A stretch of 64,000 bases of DNA from Bacilli bacterium (lineage in GTDB: Bacteria > Bacillota_I > Bacilli_A > RFN20 > CAG-288). Made by a program: the position numbers and the translations under genes. Under the pieces are notes generated by a model. The model had not been told where the DNA came from. It did not search any database and saw only the letters and a program-made list of their open reading frames with translations. The first letter of the stretch is position 1; the number at the start of each line of letters is the position of its first letter. Of the stretch, positions 61,348 through 64,000 are shown piece after piece. The stretch spans positions 17,934 through 81,933 of the forward strand of contig JALCRV010000011.1 of the NCBI GenBank assembly GCA_022652945.1. Reading direction: 5' to 3'.

Positions 61348-62190
61348 ATGGCTAATGAAAAGAAAGAGAAGGAAGGAATGCCTTTAGAGACGGAAACAAC
61401 CATCGCTAAAGAAAACCCTTTACCTAACCAAGAAGATAACGGGAGAACTTTTGCTGATTATTGGCACATGATCATCAAACACTGGATCGGAGTTCTTCTG
61501 ATTATCTTTGTTTTTGTCATCGGAGGATTTGTCTACGCCAAAGCCATCAAGAAACCGAAATGGCAGGCGGAAGGTCAGGCCTTAGTCTATATCAGCGATG
61601 ATACGACAGGTACCAACTCTTTAACCCAAGCTCAGATTATCTCTAACTCCAAGACTCTTCTGATCTCCACGGTCTCCTTTATGAACTCCACCCCGGTCTA
61701 CCAAGCGGTCCTGCAGGATGTGGTGGATTCTAAAGAGACTTATACGACCGGCTACACCTTATCCGATCTTGATAAGATAAAAAAATTAGTCTCTTCATCC
61801 CCGGAGAATTACACTTCCGTGGAGCAATCTTTAGTTATCGATGTGTTCGCTAATACCCCGACCAAAGAGTTTTCGGTCTTCCTAGTTAATTCTGTCCTTA
61901 CCCATGCGACGGATATCGCTCAGAATGATCCGACCTTATCCAAGGTCTTTAAAGATGTGATCAAAGTCTTCTCCACTCCTAATGTCACCGATTGCGTCGA
62001 TTCCTCGACCAAGACTTTAACGATCCTTTTAGCTTCCGGGCTGATCGGCTTAGTCTTAGCCATCGCCTACGCGATCATCAGGGAATTGAACAATGTGTAC
62101 GTCACGTCCAAAAAGGAACTTGAACTCTTGACCGGTTATAAGGTCATCGGTCTGATTCCGGATTACTCTAAGTCCAAGGAGGGAAAATAA
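61348..62190 (+). CDS. Wzz/CpsC-type exopolysaccharide chain-length regulator and kinase activator
   Basis: A 280-residue membrane protein: N-terminal cytoplasmic segment of ~45 residues, TM1 (VLLIIFVFVIGGFVYA), a large extracellular domain, TM2 near 232-252, and a C-terminal tail (LLTGYKVIGLIPDYS) as in Wzz proteins. ATG 61348 has AAGGAG; the frame opens at an upstream TTG. In Gram-positives this protein activates the CpsD tyrosine kinase, the next gene, to control polymer length. Confidence 0.9.
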   Translation: MANEKKEKEGMPLETETTIAKENPLPNQEDNGRTFADYWHMIIKHWIGVLLIIFVFVIGGFVYAKAIKKPKWQAEGQALVYISDDTTGTNSLTQAQIISNSKTLLISTVSFMNSTPVYQAVLQDVVDSKETYTTGYTLSDLDKIKKLVSSSPENYTSVEQSLVIDVFANTPTKEFSVFLVNSVLTHATDIAQNDPTLSKVFKDVIKVFSTPNVTDCVDSSTKTLTILLASGLIGLVLAIAYAIIRELNNVYVTSKKELELLTGYKVIGLIPDYSKSKEGK

Positions 62191-62192
62191 TT

Positions 62193-62927
62193 ATGGCCAT
62201 GGAAAGAAAGAGAAAATATTCCCACCGTACTCCTCAAGTCGCGCTCTTAGAGGATTTCACCTCGCCAGCCGCGGAAGCGATTTTAAGATTGCAGACCAAT
62301 ATCGAATTCGCTTCGGTCGATAAACCCATCCGTTGCTTCGCCATCACTTCAGCTGAGGAAGCGGAAGGGAAATCTACGCTTTTAGGCAATATGGCCCTTC
62401 TTTACGCCCAGAAAGGCCTGAAAGTCTGCATCCTCGATCTCGACTTAAGAAGACCGACCGTCCATCGTCTTTTCGGGATTGAAAATAAACTCGGAGTCGT
62501 CGATTACATCAAAGGTGATGTGGAGAACTTAAAAGACATTATCGTCAACGTCAAAGGCATCGATGTGATCCCGGCTGGTTCTCACACCCCGTTCCCGACG
62601 AAGATCATCGAGTCTGAACATCTGGCGGAATTAGTTAAAGAGTTAAGAAAGTCTTACGATTTTGTCCTGATTGATTCCGCTCCGATCCTCGCGGTCTCGG
62701 ATACTCCTTTGATTTCCCGCCTTGTCGATGGGTTCCTCGTAGTGGTCGCTCAGCATTTCACTAGGAAGAGCGAACTTAAGGAAGCCATCTCTAATTTACA
62801 GGCCAATAAGATCAATATCATCGGTCTGGCGATGACGATGGTCATCCCGAAAAAGAAAGGCCAAGGCGGATACGGTTACGGATACGGTTACGGCTACGGT
62901 TACGGCAACGAAGAAGAGAAGAAATAA
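62193..62927 (+). CDS. CpsD-type bacterial tyrosine kinase with (GY) repeat tail
   Basis: A 244-residue BY-kinase. The Walker A loop SAEEAEGKST departs from the usual PGEGKS(T/S) in its first part, but the Lys-Ser/Thr are kept. Walker A' is VCILDLDLRRP and Walker B is FVLIDSAP. The C-terminus has (Gly-Tyr)6 and then GNEEEKK, the autophosphorylation tyrosine cluster. AAGGAGGG precedes the ATG, 2 nt after the CpsC gene. It phosphorylates itself and partners to control exopolysaccharide assembly. The next expected biosynthetic genes are absent because an insertion sequence follows. Confidence 0.92.
   Translation: MAMERKRKYSHRTPQVALLEDFTSPAAEAILRLQTNIEFASVDKPIRCFAITSAEEAEGKSTLLGNMALLYAQKGLKVCILDLDLRRPTVHRLFGIENKLGVVDYIKGDVENLKDIIVNVKGIDVIPAGSHTPFPTKIIESEHLAELVKELRKSYDFVLIDSAPILAVSDTPLISRLVDGFLVVVAQHFTRKSELKEAISNLQANKINIIGLAMTMVIPKKKGQGGYGYGYGYGYGYGNEEEKK
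62868..62903 (+). repeat. Six tandem GGNTAC hexamers encoding (Gly-Tyr)6
   Basis: Six consecutive GGNTAC units (GGATAC, GGTTAC, GGATAC, GGTTAC, GGCTAC, GGTTAC) form the kinase tail. Slippage could change tyrosine number in frame in steps of 6 bp. Confidence 0.85.
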
Positions 62928-62992
62928 CTTAAAAAGCGGCTCGGGTTCAATGATGTGTACCCCGAATCCTGGACACTATTGCTAGCATAATA

Positions 62993-63817
62993 TCACAGTT
63001 CGGACATGGATGCCTCCCTGAATCTAAGGGGAGGCATCCATTTTGTCTTCTCGCTTATCCTTCTGCTGTTGTAGTAGTCTATGTACTTCCTTACGGCATC
63101 GCAGAACTTCTCGAACGTGTCGAACTCCTTCTCGTGCCCGTAGAACATCTCCCGCTTCATCACCGCGAAGAACGTCTCCATGATGCAGTTGTCTATGCAG
63201 TTGCCTCTCCTCGACATCGACTGGACTATCCCCATCTCCCTGAGGGAGGCGGAGTAGCCCCTCATCTGGTACTGCCAGCCCTGGTCGGAATGCATGATCA
63301 GACCTCTGACGTCAGGATGCAGCGCGAAGGCTCTTTCCAGCATCCGCCTTGTCTGTGCATAATCGGGATGCATGCTAACGTCGTAGCTTATGATCTCGTT
63401 GGTGAACATGTCCTTTATCGGGGACAGGTAGCATTTCCCGAACGGGCAGGCGAACTCGCTGACGTCTGTTGTCCACTTCTCGTCTGGCCCGTCCGCGCTG
63501 AAGTCCCTTGATATGACGTTTGGCGCTATCTTCCCGACCTCGCCGACGAACGAGTGGTACTTTTCCCTCGGGCATGCGCCCCTGAGGCCCATGGCATGCA
63601 TGAGGCGCTGCACTTTCTTGCGGCTTGCCTTCCTTCCTCGGTTCCTGAGCTCGGCAAGCACGCGCCTGACGCCGTACCTGCCATTGTTTCCCTCGAATAT
63701 CGCCTTTATCTCGGACCTGATGCCTTCGTTTCCGTCAGGTCGCCTCATCCTGCCCAGCTCGAAATAGTAGGTGGACCTTGCCATCCCGAGCGCCCTGAGG
63801 ACGAGCGGGAGGCTCAT
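62993..63817 (-). CDS. IS3-family transposase OrfB (integrase-core DDE)
   Basis: A 274-residue integrase-core protein. The DDE triad is visible: Asp in WTTDVSEF, Asp in IMHSDQGWQYQ, Glu in NCIDNCIMETFF. An upstream HTH_21-type segment (GRYGVRRVLAELRNRG) precedes it. The ATG overlaps the orfA stop, and the full product is normally OrfAB made by frameshifting. It is oriented toward the CpsD gene. Intact over the visible part. Confidence 0.92.
   Translation of the reverse strand: MSLPLVLRALGMARSTYYFELGRMRRPDGNEGIRSEIKAIFEGNNGRYGVRRVLAELRNRGRKASRKKVQRLMHAMGLRGACPREKYHSFVGEVGKIAPNVISRDFSADGPDEKWTTDVSEFACPFGKCYLSPIKDMFTNEIISYDVSMHPDYAQTRRMLERAFALHPDVRGLIMHSDQGWQYQMRGYSASLREMGIVQSMSRRGNCIDNCIMETFFAVMKREMFYGHEKEFDTFEKFCDAVRKYIDYYNSRRISEKTKWMPPLRFREASMSEL
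63006..63041. repeat. Strong inverted repeat inside the transposase 3' end
   Basis: ATGGATGCCTCC (63006-63017) pairs perfectly with GGAGGCATCCAT (63030-63041), followed on the plus strand by TTTTGTCTTC. It could terminate plus-strand transcription arriving from the CpsC/CpsD operon. Confidence 0.6.
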
Positions 63818-64000
63818 CCCTTCCTCTCTGAGCTCCTCGGCTGCCTTCGCCTTCTCGCCTTGGGGGACCTTGCAGCCGCCTCCGCCTCCAAGGCCTTCAG
63901 TTTTTTTAGGACGGCGTTCTCGACCCTGAGGTACTCGAGCTCGGCCTTCGTCCTCTCGAACTCGGCCCGCTCGCTGTCGTCCAGCTTCTCAGGCTTCCTC
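63814..64000 (-). CDS. IS3-family OrfA, C-terminal part (truncated by window edge)
   Basis: The frame read from 63999 leftward ends at TGA 63816-63814. It contains the leucine-zipper-like segment AELEYLRVENAVLKKLKAL typical of OrfA, which multimerises and binds the inverted repeats. The N-terminal helix-turn-helix lies outside the window. Confidence 0.8.
   Translation of the reverse strand, partial: RKPEKLDDSERAEFERTKAELEYLRVENAVLKKLKALEAEAAARSPKARRRRQPRSSERKG
63901..63907 (-). other. Programmed -1 frameshift heptamer (A7) in the IS
   Basis: On the minus strand the orfA codons CTA AAA AAA contain the slippery run A-AAA-AAA. A -1 shift here joins orfA to an open frame that runs without stop into orfB. 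Confidence 0.7.

Larger units (their letters stand above)
62956..64000 (-). mobile_element. IS3-family (IS150-group) insertion sequence, truncated by window edge
   Basis: The left end begins near TGTACCCCGAATCCTGGACA (62956-62975), which has the TG terminus and composition of IS3-group inverted repeats. orfB and the 3' part of orfA follow on the minus strand, with an A-run for frameshifting. The element is visibly GC-richer than its neighbours, so it was probably acquired recently. The far end and target duplication lie beyond the window. Confidence 0.85.

Noticed and set aside
1..64000. CRISPR arrays, rRNA operons, riboswitches, prophage or defence islands
   Set aside because: I saw no regularly spaced repeats, no rRNA sequence, no T-box or known riboswitch core and no phage or restriction genes.

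Overview
The window is 64 kb of a low-to-mid GC Gram-positive-type genome, most likely an uncultured gut or rumen Bacilli/Erysipelotrichia-like bacterium. The lineage is inferred from gene content and style, not from a marker gene. Supporting signs are lipoproteins with Ser/Ala-rich linkers after the lipobox, AGGAGG Shine-Dalgarno sequences, CcpA-type cre sites, ATPases of MalK and RbsA type, CpsC/CpsD exopolysaccharide regulators and TGA used as a stop. There is no rRNA and no CRISPR array. Only the last ~1.05 kb, a GC-rich IS3-family insertion sequence, is clearly mobile.

Layout. 1-5.9 kb: a LacI regulator (5' truncated), a sugar ABC importer (binding protein and two permeases) and a GH1 beta-glucosidase. 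6-15.2 kb: mostly leftward genes for a HAD phosphatase and surface proteins (a VanZ protein carrying Ig-like repeats, two lipoproteins), with a small lipoprotein, a membrane protein and a flavin-reductase-like protein on the plus strand. 16-21.4 kb: ROK glucokinase, a DUF1295 membrane enzyme, a Crp/Fnr regulator facing a DUF488-cupin pair across a perfect palindrome, and a tocopherol-cyclase-like protein. 21.4-25.4 kb: hypB, a 950-residue iron-sulfur flavoprotein, and hypA. 25.5-28 kb: a PhoB/PhoR-type two-component system. 28-33.3 kb: an importer under a cre-containing promoter (binding protein, fused double permease, ATPase with a large insertion). 33.4-40.6 kb: a giant PAS hybrid kinase, an EF-G paralog lacking the catalytic histidine, a LURP-one-like protein and a 25-residue membrane peptide.

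41-53.5 kb is a glycoside-utilisation locus: an AraC regulator fused to a GH39 enzyme diverges from an RbsA-type ATPase, two permeases, a binding protein, a GH3 enzyme, a carboxylesterase and beta-phosphoglucomutase. 53.5-61.2 kb holds pyrophosphatase, a DUF1846 protein, tRNA-Cys, tRNA-Arg, a nucleoside phosphorylase, tRNA-Pro, an O-antigen-ligase-like protein and the NAD(P)HX repair enzyme. 61.3-62.9 kb holds the CpsC/CpsD pair, followed by the insertion sequence.

Read together, this is a glycoside-scavenging fermenter that imports oligosaccharides, cleaves them inside the cell with GH1, GH3 and GH39 enzymes, and feeds glucose or beta-glucose-1-phosphate into glycolysis, with carbon-status control by CcpA and LacI/AraC regulators. 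The observations I rate highest are: (1) the binding protein at 46660-47970, whose two lobes appear in swapped order, suggesting circular permutation; (2) an EF-G-like factor with Asn in place of the GTPase histidine and a cre site downstream of its -10 box; (3) at least five genes whose start codon sits 6-10 nt after a -10 box with no Shine-Dalgarno, suggesting leaderless mRNAs; (4) strong hairpins after the binding-protein gene in all three importers; (5) a MalK-type ATPase with a ~127-residue insertion.
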